35,070 nucleotides of DNA from NCBI RefSeq assembly GCF_000186865.1, contig NW_008705577.1, positions 454,439 through 489,508 on the forward strand. The letters are read 5' to 3'. The notes beneath the pieces were generated by a model that saw nothing but the letters and a program-made list of their open reading frames with translations, ran no database searches and had not been told where the DNA came from. Each line of letters begins with the position of its first letter. Within the stretch, counting starts at the first letter, position 1. Positions 16,977 to 25,904 of this stretch are shown piece after piece. This DNA is from Aureococcus anophagefferens (lineage: Eukaryota; Sar; Pelagophyceae; Pelagomonadales; Pelagomonadaceae). The position numbers and the translations under genes were made by a program.

Positions 16977-18308
16977 ATGGCCCCCTCTCCATCACCCATG
17001 TTCGACCTGCCGGCGATGCTCATCAACCTGGACCGCGCGCCGGACCGGCTCGCGTTCATGGAGAAGCAGTTCGCCGAGCACGGCGTGCGCTACGAGCGGT
17101 TCCCGGCCGTCGACGGCGCCGCCGTCGCCGGGGACCCGGCGGCGGTCGTCGAGGGCTGCGCCGTCGAGTACTGCGCGCCGGCCGACTTTGGCATCGAGCG
17201 GGAGCGCTGGTGCCGCGAGGGCAAGAAGCTCCGCGTCGGCGAGATCGGCTGCGTCCTGAGCCACCTCGCGTGCATCAAGCGAGTCTACGAAGCGAACGAG
17301 CACGAGGCCGTCGTCGTCGTCGAGGACGACATCTCGCTGGAGTTCGTGCCCAAGTGGACGCGGAGCCTCGGCGACATCGCCCGCGCGGACGGCTGGGGCA
17401 TCGTGAAGATCTCCTGCAACCACCCGGCGGGCGTGCGCAACCTGCTGAAGATGGACGAGGGCCTCGTGCCCTTCAAGCGCCACTACTGGTCCACGGGCAT
17501 GTACATCATCAACCGCCGCGGCATGAAGCTCGTCCTGGACAAGTACTGCGCGGGCGCGGCCTTTCGCGTCATCAACGACTCGGCCTGCGGCGCGGCGGAC
17601 TACGCGAGCACCCCGGCGTTTCGCCGTCGCTCGTCCGTCCGAACGCGCGCGTCCCGCAGGCGATCTACGACGTCGACGACTGCTTCATGTACACGGTGCC
17701 GCTCGTGTGCGAGGCGACGTTCGAGTCGACGGTGCACGACGCGGACCAGGAGCACACGGACTACAGCTCGTCGCCGGCGGCCAAGGTCGTCCGCGACTTC
17801 TACAAGGCCAAGGACCTGTCGGCCACCGTGTGGACATCAACCACTGGTTTGGGACGTCTTGACACTTGAAATTCTCTAGCGCGGTCAAATCGAAGTCGAT
17901 TCGGCTGATTTTTGGACGGATCGATCGCGTCGAGTCCTCGAAGCACGGCCAAAGAGCTTGGTCCGAATCGTTCGCTTACTTGAAGTCGGGTCGAAGATTT
18001 GATTTCCACGTAGGTCGGCCATGCTCAAGGCCATGCCCGAGGACCAGCTCGCCGCGCTCCGGGAGAAGTTCCTGGCCGCGCAGCTCAACTCCGACAAGCG
18101 CAAGGCCGCGGCGCCGCCGCCGCCGCCGCCGACGGCCGCGCCCGCGCCCGCGCCGCCGCCCGCCGAGCCCGACGAGGACCCGAAGGCGAAGGTCGAGGAC
18201 ACGTCCCGCGTGGGCTGGCAGGCCAAGTGGTCGGCGCCGAAGAAGGCGCCGAGCTCCTTCGCCGCCTTCGCCGCGGCGAGGCGCGAGGCCGGGGGGAAGA
18301 AGGGCTAA
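16977..18308 (+). CDS. Glycosyltransferase family 25 (LPS/collagen-type), with introner intron and one frame break
   Basis: Exon 1 is 16977-17829 and exon 2 is 18014-18308; the intron 17830-18013 is an introner. GT25 hallmarks: MLINLDRAPDRLAFMEKQF near the N-terminus, GEIGCVLSHLACIKRVYE (~88-105) and VVVVEDDISLEF with the metal-binding EDD at 116-118. A frame break near 17617 (CCCCGGCGTTTCGCC) needs one missing base; the continuation reads SPSLVRPNARVPQAIYDVDD. With that base restored exon 1 is 854 nt and joins exon 2 in frame, for about 382 residues. Exon 2 encodes a helix (MPEDQLAALREKFLAAQLN), a Pro-rich linker and a basic tail. Family members transfer galactose or glucose in the secretory pathway, but I see no signal peptide in this one. 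The stop overlaps the convergent deaminase stop. Confidence 0.8.
17826..18013 (+). mobile_element. Introner element 1 (intron of the GT25 gene)
   Basis: A 188-bp element flanked by the 8-bp target-site duplication GTCGGCCA (17818-17825 and 18014-18021). Its ends are inverted repeats: CCGTGTGGACATCAA on the left and, reading the other strand, CTACGTGGAAATCAA on the right. The donor GT lies at 17830-17831, four bases inside the element; the acceptor AG at 18012-18013 is its last two bases. The host exon therefore gains TSD (8) plus CCGT (4), 12 nt. It is clearly homologous to the element at 22054-22256 along its length (for example GGTCAAATCGAAGTCGATTC, shared exactly). It carries no coding capacity and is non-autonomous. 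Confidence 0.92.
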
Positions 18309-19045
18309 TCCGGCTTCTTAGCGCCCTTGGCGGCGCGGTCGGACGCGCGCTTCTCGGCGGCGGCCGCCGCGCCCGCGGCCTTGGACCGGAGCTTGCCGTA
18401 GGTCTTGTCCCGCTTCGCGGCCTTGCGCCGCTCGCGCGCGGCCCGGATGGCGTCGTCGTCGCGGTGCAGGGCCGCGAGGTCGTCGCGCCACCGCGCGCGG
18501 TCCGGCGTGTCCCGGAGCTTGACGACGTCCATGCCGAAGTCGCGCGCGGACCGCGCGCAGTCCTCGGTCTCGAGGTCCGTCGGCGACACGACGCGGCAGA
18601 CGCCGGCGACGGCCACGAGCTTGTAGCAGCGCGGGCAGGGCGCGCGCGTCACGTAGATGGACGCGCCGCCGAGCGGCACGCCGCGCCGCGCGCAGTCGGA
18701 GACCGCCGCGGCCTCGGCGTGGACGTCGGACCGCGCGTCGCCGAAGAGGCCGCAGTTGATCGTCGTCGCCACGACCGCGCCGTCCCGCACGACGCAGCAG
18801 CCCATGTGGCCGTCCTTGGCCTCGCTGTTGCGCGCGAGCAGGTAGGCGAGGTCGAGGTAGTTCTCGTCCGCGGTCTTCCAATGGACCCAGCGCCAGCCGA
18901 TGCGCGGCAGCCGCGCGAAGTCGGGCAGCGGACCCAACGGCTTCTCGTGCGTCTCGCGCCTGCGCCTTCGGCGGCGCAGCACCAGGACTGCGACGGCTGC
19001 GCACGTTGTCGCAGCGGCCAGCGCGAGTGCTCGACCGATCGCCAT
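18305..19045 (-). CDS. Membrane-anchored cytidine/dCMP deaminase-like protein
   Basis: A 246-residue protein from ATG 19043-19045. Residues 5-23 are a hydrophobic segment followed by seven arginines, a type of N-terminal anchor or targeting signal. The zinc-dependent deaminase motif is complete: HAE at 109-111 and PCPRC at 136-140 (Cys137, Cys140). The core resembles dCMP/cytidine deaminases (CCVVRDGAVVATTINCG, ASIYVTRAPCPRCYKL). The C-terminal ~70 residues are a basic, Ala-rich tail. The substrate (free nucleotide, nucleoside or nucleic acid) cannot be told. Its TAG stop (18305-18307) overlaps the GT25 stop TAA (18306-18308). Confidence 0.8.
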   Translation of the reverse strand: MAIGRALALAAATTCAAVAVLVLRRRRRRRETHEKPLGPLPDFARLPRIGWRWVHWKTADENYLDLAYLLARNSEAKDGHMGCCVVRDGAVVATTINCGLFGDARSDVHAEAAAVSDCARRGVPLGGASIYVTRAPCPRCYKLVAVAGVCRVVSPTDLETEDCARSARDFGMDVVKLRDTPDRARWRDDLAALHRDDDAIRAARERRKAAKRDKTYGKLRSKAAGAAAAAEKRASDRAAKGAKKPD

Positions 19046-19142
19046 CGAAGACCTCCACGGCGGCGCTCATGAGCTCAGCTTGAAGTGCACCATGCCATAT
19101 TGAAGCTCTCGCGCCAGCACGACGATCGAAGCGACGTTGAAT

Positions 19143-20477
19143 TTAGCCCTCGCCGTCGCCCTCGGGGGGCGCGTCGAGGCCGCGCGCGCGGAGGCTCGGC
19201 GTGAAGTCGAGCTCGCGGAGGCCCGCGCCGGGGCTCGCCCAGGCGAAGGGCGGCGAGTGGTGGTCCGGGAGCGCGGGCTGGAGCGACGCGCCGCTCTGCG
19301 GGAAGCCCTTGCGGATGGCCTTCTTGGGCGAGATGGGCGAGAAGGCGGGCTTGGCGCCGTCCGCCGCCGCCGACCGCGCGACGTTCGCGGCGGCCGCGCG
19401 CGTCGCGCTCTGCACCGCGGCCGACGGCCGGGGCCGGTCGAGCTGCTCGTAGAGCGACCGCGGCGGGTTCAGGGGCCGCGCCTGGGTCGGCTTCGGCGAC
19501 GGGTTCGGGTTCCGCGGGCTCCAGACGTGCGGCGCCGCCGCGTCGTCGTCGTCGCTGTCGGACGAGAAGTCGCCGTCGTCGTTGCGGCTCGACGGCTCCG
19601 ACTCGTCGGGCGCGGCGACGAAGGCCGCGGGCCGCAGGCCCGGCCGCGCGGCGCCGGCGTCGGGGCTCCGCGCGTGCGCGCTGAGCGACGTGAACGCTTT
19701 CGCGGCGGCGTCGCGGCGCCGCGCGGCGCCGCGGTCGCCGGGCCCGTCGCCGCGGTGCTTGAGCGCGCGCTGGGGCGCGATGGCCTCGACGGTGGGGAGC
19801 ATGGGGCTCAGGGCGTCGAGCATGGACCGCGTCCGCGTCGGGCACGAGTTCGGCGCGGAACCGCCCGACGACTCCAGGGGCGGGCTCCGGAGGACGGGCG
19901 ACGGCGCGCGGCCGGGCCGCGGCGGCGGCGGCGGCATGGGCGACGGCGGCAGGGCCGCGGCGGCCGCGAAATTCGCGGCGCCGGGCAGCGCGGCGGCCCG
20001 GGGCGGCGCGGGCGCGGCCTCGGGCCGCGGCGGCGACCGCGACCGCGGGCTCTCGCCCGCGCGGCCCTTGCCGGCCTTGGACGGGTGGTCCGCCACCAGC
20101 CCCCGCAGGCGCTGCTTGTGCTCGTGGAGGAAGGCGTACCAGGCCTTCCAGGCCTCGGGCGGCGCGTACTCGAGGGGCGCGCTCCCGCGCGCGTCCAACG
20201 CGTGCGCCTGCCGGCTGTCCTCGAGGAGGATCCGCAGCGCGATGGCGAGGCAGGGCTGGCCCGCGCGGCAGCTCTCGTGGAGGGGCACGCGGCCCGCGTC
20301 GTCGCAGCAGCGCAGCGTGCCGCCGTGGGCCAACAGGTACGCGAGCGACCGCTGGCTGCCGGCGCGACACGCCGCGTGGACCAAGGTCTCCCCGTAGCGG
20401 TTGCAGGCGTTCATGCGCCGGCCGCCGCGCACGGCCGCGCGCAGCGGCTCGAGGTCGTCGAGGCGCACGGCTTTGAC
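19143..20477 (-). CDS. Ankyrin-repeat protein with long disordered tail; 5' end incomplete
   Basis: The frame is open from 20477 to TAA 19143-19145. Directly upstream it is closed by TAG (20478-20480), preceded by GCACG. Since the ankyrin-type region (VKAVRLDDLEPLRAAVRGG) begins right there, CACGTAG is probably a splice acceptor and a 5' exon is missing from this call. The first in-frame ATG is at 20412-20414 (MNACNRYGETLVHAACRAG), inside the repeat region. About three ankyrin repeats are visible, including YGETLVHAACRAGSQRSLAY and AGRVPLHESCRAG, up to ~residue 120. After that come ~300 residues rich in Pro, Ser and Ala with acidic clusters. A recurrent algal/heterokont protein type with the NRYGETLVHAACR opening; function unknown. 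Confidence 0.65.
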   Translation of the reverse strand, partial: VKAVRLDDLEPLRAAVRGGRRMNACNRYGETLVHAACRAGSQRSLAYLLAHGGTLRCCDDAGRVPLHESCRAGQPCLAIALRILLEDSRQAHALDARGSAPLEYAPPEAWKAWYAFLHEHKQRLRGLVADHPSKAGKGRAGESPRSRSPPRPEAAPAPPRAAALPGAANFAAAAALPPSPMPPPPPRPGRAPSPVLRSPPLESSGGSAPNSCPTRTRSMLDALSPMLPTVEAIAPQRALKHRGDGPGDRGAARRRDAAAKAFTSLSAHARSPDAGAARPGLRPAAFVAAPDESEPSSRNDDGDFSSDSDDDDAAAPHVWSPRNPNPSPKPTQARPLNPPRSLYEQLDRPRPSAAVQSATRAAAANVARSAAADGAKPAFSPISPKKAIRKGFPQSGASLQPALPDHHSPPFAWASPGAGLRELDFTPSLRARGLDAPPEGDGEG

Positions 20478-20515
20478 CTACGTGCGATCGCGTGACAGGG
20501 CGGGGTCGAGTCGTG

Positions 20516-20746
20516 TTAAGGGCGCCGGTGCCTCGCGAGCTCGATGTCGTAGTCCGCGAGCTGCTGCTCGTTCGGCGTCTTCCAGTAGAGGTGGAAGGAC
20601 TGGAAGCGCGTCATGATGCCCTGGGACACGACGGCGTTCTCGCTGACGGCCTTTCGCTGGATGAACTGGAGGTACTCGTAGGGGCTGAGCTGCCGCTCGG
20701 ACGCGCTCGGCGACCACTCCACGGGCGCGGACCGCTTCGGGTCCAT
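20516..20746 (-). CDS. Small 76-residue protein, possible 5' exon of the ankyrin gene
   Basis: An ATG at 20744-20746 starts a compact 76-residue frame ending at TAA 20516-20518. The composition is that of a folded protein (LSPYEYLQFIQRKAV, MTRFQSFHLYWKTPNEQQLA, DYDIELARHRRP), not of a shadow frame. It lies 39 bp upstream of the apparent acceptor of the ankyrin gene on the same strand. No good GT donor is visible that would join the two in frame, so they are listed separately. I do not recognise the family. Confidence 0.5.
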   Translation of the reverse strand: MDPKRSAPVEWSPSASERQLSPYEYLQFIQRKAVSENAVVSQGIMTRFQSFHLYWKTPNEQQLADYDIELARHRRP

Positions 20747-21140
20747 GCTTTCGTCGCTGGGTGGACTCGCCGCGGCCCGGGAGGCCCCGCGGCGCCCGGC
20801 GGTGGCGCCCGGGTGCCCCTTACGCGGCCACGCGGCCTGTTCAGAGCGGTCCTTGATGTCTGACTCAAAAGTTCAAAGTTCAACGTGATGGGTTACGGGC
20901 GCCCCATCCCCTGTCTAGACGGATTTGCATAGGCCTAGGCTTTGCATATTTTCGCGTCGCGACGAGGGTATCTCGCGGACCTTCAAGTTTCGGTTCGGGG
21001 AATGCTCCCACTCGTGAGCGCGCGCGCGCGCGCGCCGGAGCTCTCCTGCGCGGATGGAAGCAGCACGAGTCGCGTGCGGGCCGCGCCGGCGCCCGAGGGA
21101 GGGCTAGTTCCGTGCGCTGGGCGGTCGCCGAGGGAGAGGC
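20747..21140. other. Intergenic region without a convincing gene
   Basis: It contains the 5' region of the 76-residue gene, an AT-richer segment (20860-20960, with short frames only) and a (GC)n dinucleotide run at ~21019-21033. A motif ATGCTCCCACTCGTGAGC at 21003-21020 could be a start codon followed by a GTGAGC splice donor leading to the exon-like frame at 21141-21218, but I cannot support the joining phase. Confidence 0.4.
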
Positions 21141-21218
21141 ACATTCGAGTTCGCCGCCATCTGCGCCGCGCGCACGAGCGGCGCCGCGGCCTACTACGTC
21201 AAGAGCAAGGGCGCCTAA
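21141..21218 (+). other. Probable terminal exon of an unidentified plus-strand gene
   Basis: The frame reads TFEFAAICAARTSGAAAYYV then KSKGA and stops at TAA 21216-21218. The codon use is that of the local genes. It ends 3 bp from the stop of the convergent JmjC gene (21222), which matches the tail-to-tail packing seen elsewhere in the window. No start codon is available in this frame, so an upstream exon would be needed. The family is not recognised. Confidence 0.35.
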
Positions 21219-21221
21219 AAA

Positions 21222-22737
21222 TTACGATGTCCCCGTGATGTCGCGGACGACCGCGGCGAGCGCGTCCGCGGCGTAGCGGTCCTTCTTCGCGTCGAAGGCG
21301 GCGCGCGCGTCCGCGGCGTCCGGGCCGGGAAAAAAGACGTCGAGGTCGTCGTGGAGCTCGTCGACGAGGTAGCACGTCTCGTCGTCGAAGCGCGCGACGG
21401 CGTCGCGCCACGCGGCCTCGCCCAGCGCGGCGGCGGCCGCTCGCACGCGCGCCGCGGGCAGCAGCGGGTCCACGCCCTCGACGCGCCGCCGCTTCCCGCG
21501 CGCGGCGTCGACGACCGTCTTCAGGTGCGCCTCCGCGCAGCGGTGCGCGAGCGTCCGCAGCGCGAAGGGCGCGAGCGGCGCCGGGAGCGACACGAGCGCG
21601 TGGCGCGCGCCGCGCCACCAGACGTTGACGGCGCGCGTGCGCGGCGCGGAGGTGACGCGGTGCCACCAGCCCTCGGGCCAGAAGGCCGCGTCGCCCGCGC
21701 CCACGTCGAAGACGGCGGCCGGCGGCGGCGGCGCCGCGCGCGCGTGGTGCTCCCAGGCCGGCGCCGACGCGCAGAGCGCCCGCTCGCCGGGGGGCCAGAG
21801 CTCGACGGTCTTGCGGCCGGACAGCACGCACATGAAGTTCTGGTAGCCGTCGTAGTGCGCCGCCGTCGTCGTCCCGAGGCCCCGCGACGCGCCGAGCCAC
21901 GCGTGCAGCGACGCGTCGCCTTCGCCGCCGTCGAGCGCCGCCTCCGCCGCGGCCCGCGCCGCCGCCGCCCAGGCGGGCACGCACGCGAGCGCGCCCGCGG
22001 CCAGGGCCTCGCGCAGCGGCGCGGCCGGCGCGCCGGACCCGGCGAGCGCGAGCCTGTGTGCAAATCAACCACTGGTTTGGGTGGTCCTGACCAAACTTCA
22101 GAATTCTCTAGCTCGGTCAAATCGAAGTCGATTCGGCTGATTTTGGGACGAATCGATTGCTCTCGTCGAGTTCTCGAAGCACAGCGGAAGTGCTTGTGTC
22201 AAAACATTCGAATACGCGCACATTGAAGTCGGGTTGAAGATTTGATTTCCACACAGGCGCGAGCTGGCAGGCGTAGAGGTCGTCGTGCGCGTCGGCGTCG
22301 TCGAAGCCGGGCACCGTCCTCGCGACGGCCGCGGCGTCCGGGTCCGCGTCGGCGTCGCGCGCGACGGCGACGGCGAGGAACGTCGCCAGCGGCATCGACA
22401 CGTGCCGCTGGCTCGACGCCGCGCCGTCGAAGACCCGGGCGTCGCCGTCGCCGGGCCGCGGCAGGCTGATGCGGCAGGAACCGCCGTCGCACTGGTTCAT
22501 CAGGCCGTAGCCGAGGTAGGTCTCGAGCGGGAAGGCGGCGTAGGTCGAGCCCGACGGCAGGAAGACGGGTTCGCCGGCTTCGATGGCGCTCTCGAGGGAT
22601 GCGCGGAGCCTTTCCCTGGCCGCATCGCTCTCTTGCGCGTGCTCCGGCGCTTCGTCGTTTTCATTTGTTGATGGAGGTTCTTTGGCTTTGCCTTGCGCTG
22701 CAGTTTCGCCATCATCGCTCTCTTTTGCGCCGTCCAT
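21222..22737 (-). CDS. JmjC/cupin-8 Fe(II)/2-oxoglutarate oxygenase, split by introner 2
   Basis: Exon 1 is 22737-22253 and exon 2 is 22053-21222; removing the intron 22252-22054 gives 438 residues in frame (junction ..LAPV/LALAGSG..). The N-terminus is acidic and Glu/Ala-rich. Residues ~50-150 resemble the N-terminal part of cupin-8 proteins. The iron site is HYD at 228-230 (TAAHYDGYQNFMCVLSGRK) and His293 (EGWWHRVTS), with LSGRKTVELWPP as the usual strand after the HxD. The Lys/Trp pattern is typical of factor-inhibiting-HIF-like and tRNA-wybutosine-type hydroxylases, which modify proteins, RNA or histones; the substrate here is unknown. It is divergent from the plastid protein gene (218 bp apart). 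Confidence 0.82.
22054..22256 (-). mobile_element. Introner element 2 (intron of the JmjC gene)
   Basis: A 203-bp element flanked by the 8-bp duplication GCGCGAGC (22046-22053 and 22257-22264, plus strand). Its terminal inverted repeats read CTGTGTGCAAATCAA and, from the other end, CTGTGTGGAAATCAA. It is spliced on the minus strand: donor GT at 22252-22251, acceptor AG at 22055-22054. Again four element bases (CTGT) plus the 8-bp duplication stay in the exon, 12 nt in all. Its internal sequence lies in the same chromosomal orientation as element 1, yet that one is spliced on the plus strand. It has no coding capacity. Confidence 0.92.
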
Positions 22738-22955
22738 CGCGCGCCCTCAAGTTGGCGAGGGGATCGATCACTGCTCTTGCCACAAAACCACAGCCGCGCG
22801 CCGCGCTCTCGATCTGCACGCGACGCCGCAGCCCTGCTCGCTCGCCGGAGGCCGCTGAGCGCCTCGAACGCTAATAATCGTGCGCGGTCAATCGCGCGTT
22901 GCACGGAAATCGCGCGTCGTCCACAGAATCTAAATCACCCAAGCACTTTTGCACC

Positions 22956-23477
22956 ATGCGCTCTTTGCTGCTGCTCGCCGCCGCGGCGCACGCCTTCGTG
23001 CCGCCGCCGCATCGCGGCTTCACCGCGCCGTCGCTGCGCGCGCCGCAACCGCTGCGCGAACCGCTGCCGCGCAAACCGTCCGGCGTCGCGCTCGCGGCGT
23101 CGCCGTCGGGCGCCCCCCGTCCGGATCCGCGCTTCGATCCGTTCGTCAAGCTGATCCTCTGCGTCGCCATCGACCTCGTCGGCGCGTCGACGTACGCCAT
23201 CCCGGCCATCGGCGAGGGCTTCGACGTCGGCTGGGCGCCGGTGCAGGCGGCGCTCGTGAACTATTTATTCGGCAACGGCCTCATCACGGGCTTCGCGTTC
23301 CTCGAGGAGATCCTCCCGGGCACGGACTTCATCCCCACGGCGACCATCGCCTGGTTCTACGAGAACCGCGACACGGCCGGCGGCGACGGGCCGCCGCCGC
23401 CGGAGTACGCGCCGCCGGCGACGCGGCAGCCGCGGCTCCAACGAGACTCGCTCCGCGACGGCGCGATCGACGTCTAA
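22956..23477 (+). CDS. Conserved plastid membrane protein of unknown function
   Basis: A 173-residue protein from ATG 22956. The leader MRSLLLLAAAAHA/FVPPPHRGF is a textbook heterokont bipartite plastid signal: signal peptide, cleavage before Phe (ASAFAP-type), then a Ser/Pro/Arg-rich transit region. The mature part has two hydrophobic segments (VKLILCVAIDLVGASTYAIP, and AALVNYLFGNGLITGFAFL) separated by the conserved-looking GEGFDVGWAPVQ, and ends EEILPGTDFIPTATIAWFYE before a disordered tail. I recall this pattern from small uncharacterised proteins of plastids and cyanobacteria but cannot name the family. Thylakoid or envelope location is inferred. Confidence 0.75.
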   Translation: MRSLLLLAAAAHAFVPPPHRGFTAPSLRAPQPLREPLPRKPSGVALAASPSGAPRPDPRFDPFVKLILCVAIDLVGASTYAIPAIGEGFDVGWAPVQAALVNYLFGNGLITGFAFLEEILPGTDFIPTATIAWFYENRDTAGGDGPPPPEYAPPATRQPRLQRDSLRDGAIDV

Positions 23478-23675
23478 AACGGGCCATCGCGTTGCTGCGT
23501 TACTCGCCCCTCGGGCCGGTTCGCGGGCTTCTTAGCGTGCCAAGCCGTTTTTGCCGCAGAACTGCAACGTCATATGTTGCCTTCGGCCACGCAGACGAAA
23601 ATCCTCGGGTCTCATCGCCTCTCGACCATCGCCTCGTGCTGAATCGCCGTCGATCCAGAACCGCGTGTCGCAGCC

Positions 23676-25190
23676 ATGGCGGGCGTCGATGTGTTCATCT
23701 TCTTCTGCAGCGGCCTCGGCGCGGTCTTCGCGTTGATGAACTTCTACATCATCCAGCAGACGAAGATCAACCCCGGCGCGGGCTTCGTGAACCCCAACAG
23801 CCCGCTCAACGCGGTGACGGCGGAATTGAAGAAGGTCGAGGACATCCACGCGACCATCGAGCTCGGGGCCAAGGCCTTCCTCCGCGCCGAGTACACGATC
23901 TGCGTCCAGTTCCTCCTCGCCTTCTCCGTCGTGCTCCTCATCCTCACGTCGATGGGCTCGTCCTTCGAGGACGGCATGTTCACGACGGTGGCCTTCCTCA
24001 TCGGCGGCTTCACGTCCATCCTCAGCGGCCTCTGCGGCATGATGGTCGCCGTCAACGCCAACGCGCGCACGACGGTGGCCGCGGCGTCGGAGCCGCCGAG
24101 CAAGCTCACGGCGGCGTTCAACGTCGCGTTTCGCGCGGGCGCGGTCATGGGCTACGCGCTCTGCGCCATGGGCCTCGCGACGCTCCTGCTCCTGCTCCTC
24201 TGCTACAAGACCCACTTCGCGACCGTGGACACGTGGAACGTCATGATGGACTGCGCCGCGGGCTTCGGCCTCGGCGGGTCGTCCGTGGCGATGTTCGGCC
24301 GCGTCGGCGGCGGCATCTACACCAAGGCCGCGGACGTCGGCGCGGACCTCGTGGGCAAGGTCGTCCACGGGCTGGAGGAGGACGACCCGAAGAACCCGGC
24401 GACCATCGCCGACAACGTCGGCGACAACGTCGGCGACGTCGCGGGCATGGGCAGCGACCTCTTCGGGAGTATGGCCGAGGCGACGTGCGCGGCGCTGGTC
24501 ATCGGCACGACGTCCAAGGACATTTTGGCCGAGGGCTGGGGCGCCGTCATGTTCCCCCTGACCATCTCCGCCGCGGGCATCGTCGTGTGCATGGCCTGCT
24601 CGTTCATCGCGACGCACCTGAAGCCGGTGGTGAAGGCGACGGACGTCGAGGCCGCGCTGAAGCTGCAGCTGATCTCGACGACGTTCCTCATCGTGCCCTT
24701 TGTGGTCTACCTCGCCAAGGCGCTGCTCCCCGAGTCCTTCGAGATGGACTCCGTGGTCTCGGGCACGATGACGTGCTCGGCGACGGGCGCGGCGATCTGC
24801 GTGTCCGTCGGCGCGCTCGGCGGCCTGCTCATCGGCCTCGTGACGGAGTACTACACGTCCCACTCCTACCAGCCCGTGCGCGAGTGCGCCTACGTCTGCA
24901 AGCAGGGCGCGGCCGTGAACATGATCTACGGGCTCGCTTTGGGCTACAAGTCGGCGATCATCCCCGTCTACACGCTCGCGGCCATCATCTACTTCGCCTT
25001 CTCCCTCGCGGACCTCTACGGCGTGGCCCTCGCCGCGCTCGGCATGCTCTCGACGCTGGCGACGGGCCTGACCATCGACGGCTACGGCCCCGTGACGGAC
25101 AACGCAGGCGGCATCGCGGAGATGTCGCTCCTGCCCGAGTCCGTCCGCGAGAAGACGGACTGCCTGGACGCCGCGGGCAACACGACGGCG

Positions 25191-25222
<32 letters not shown>

Positions 25223-25904
25223 GGCCCTCGTGTCCCTCGCGCTCTACGGCGCGTTCGTCGTCCGCCTCGGCATCACGGGCGGCGTCAACGTGCTCCAGCC
25301 CCTGACGTTCGCGGCGCTCCTCGTCGGCGCGAACCTGCCCTACTGGTTCAGCGCCATGACCATGAAGTCCGTGGGCCTCGCGGCGGCGGAGATGGTCCAG
25401 GAGGTCGAGCGCCAGTTCAAGGCGGACCCGTCGCTCCTCGACCCGAACTCGTCGAGCCTCCCGGACTACGACGCGTGCGTGGAGATCTCCACCAAGGCCT
25501 CGCTCCGCGAGATGATCGCGCCGGCGGCGCTCGTCATGCTCACGCCCCTCGTCGCCGGCACCTTCTTCGGCGTCCAGGCCGTCTTCGGCATCCTCACGGG
25601 CGGTTTGGTCTCCGGAGTGCAGCTCGCCATCTCCATGTCCAACTCCGGCGGCGCGTGGGACAACGCGAAGAAGTACATCTCCGGCGGCTTCGACCCGGAC
25701 CCGGCCCTCCGCAAGAAGGACGCCAACGGCAACTCGACGCCCGTGCACGACGCCGCGGTGACGGGCGACACCGTCGGCGACCCGTTCAAGGACACGTCCG
25801 GCCCCGCGCTCAACATCCTCATGAAGCTCATGGCCATCCTCTCCCTCGTCTTCGCCCAGTACTTCCAGTCCATCAACAACGGCAAGGGTCTCTTCAACGT
25901 CTAA
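23676..25904 (+). CDS. Membrane H+-translocating pyrophosphatase (K+-dependent type)
   Basis: A 742-residue intronless protein from ATG 23676, the usual length for plant and protist vacuolar H+-PPases, with about 16 hydrophobic spans. The pyrophosphate-binding signature DVGADLVGK is at 220-228. The acidic motif EEDDPKNPATIADNVGDNVG follows, and a matching C-terminal acidic site is GDTVGDPFKDTSGPALNIL. The cation-specificity site reads GNTTAAIGKGFAIGSA with Ala505, where K+-independent enzymes have Lys, so this is the K+-stimulated class. It couples PPi hydrolysis to proton pumping into vacuoles or acidic compartments. Confidence 0.96.

Noticed and set aside
17879..18020. Open frames inside introner 1 and introner 2
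   Set aside because: They are short, not conserved between the two copies, and interrupted. The elements appear to be non-coding.
21018..21034. (GC)n run as a Z-DNA or functional element
   Set aside because: Short GC dinucleotide runs are expected in sequence of this composition, and nothing else marks it as functional.
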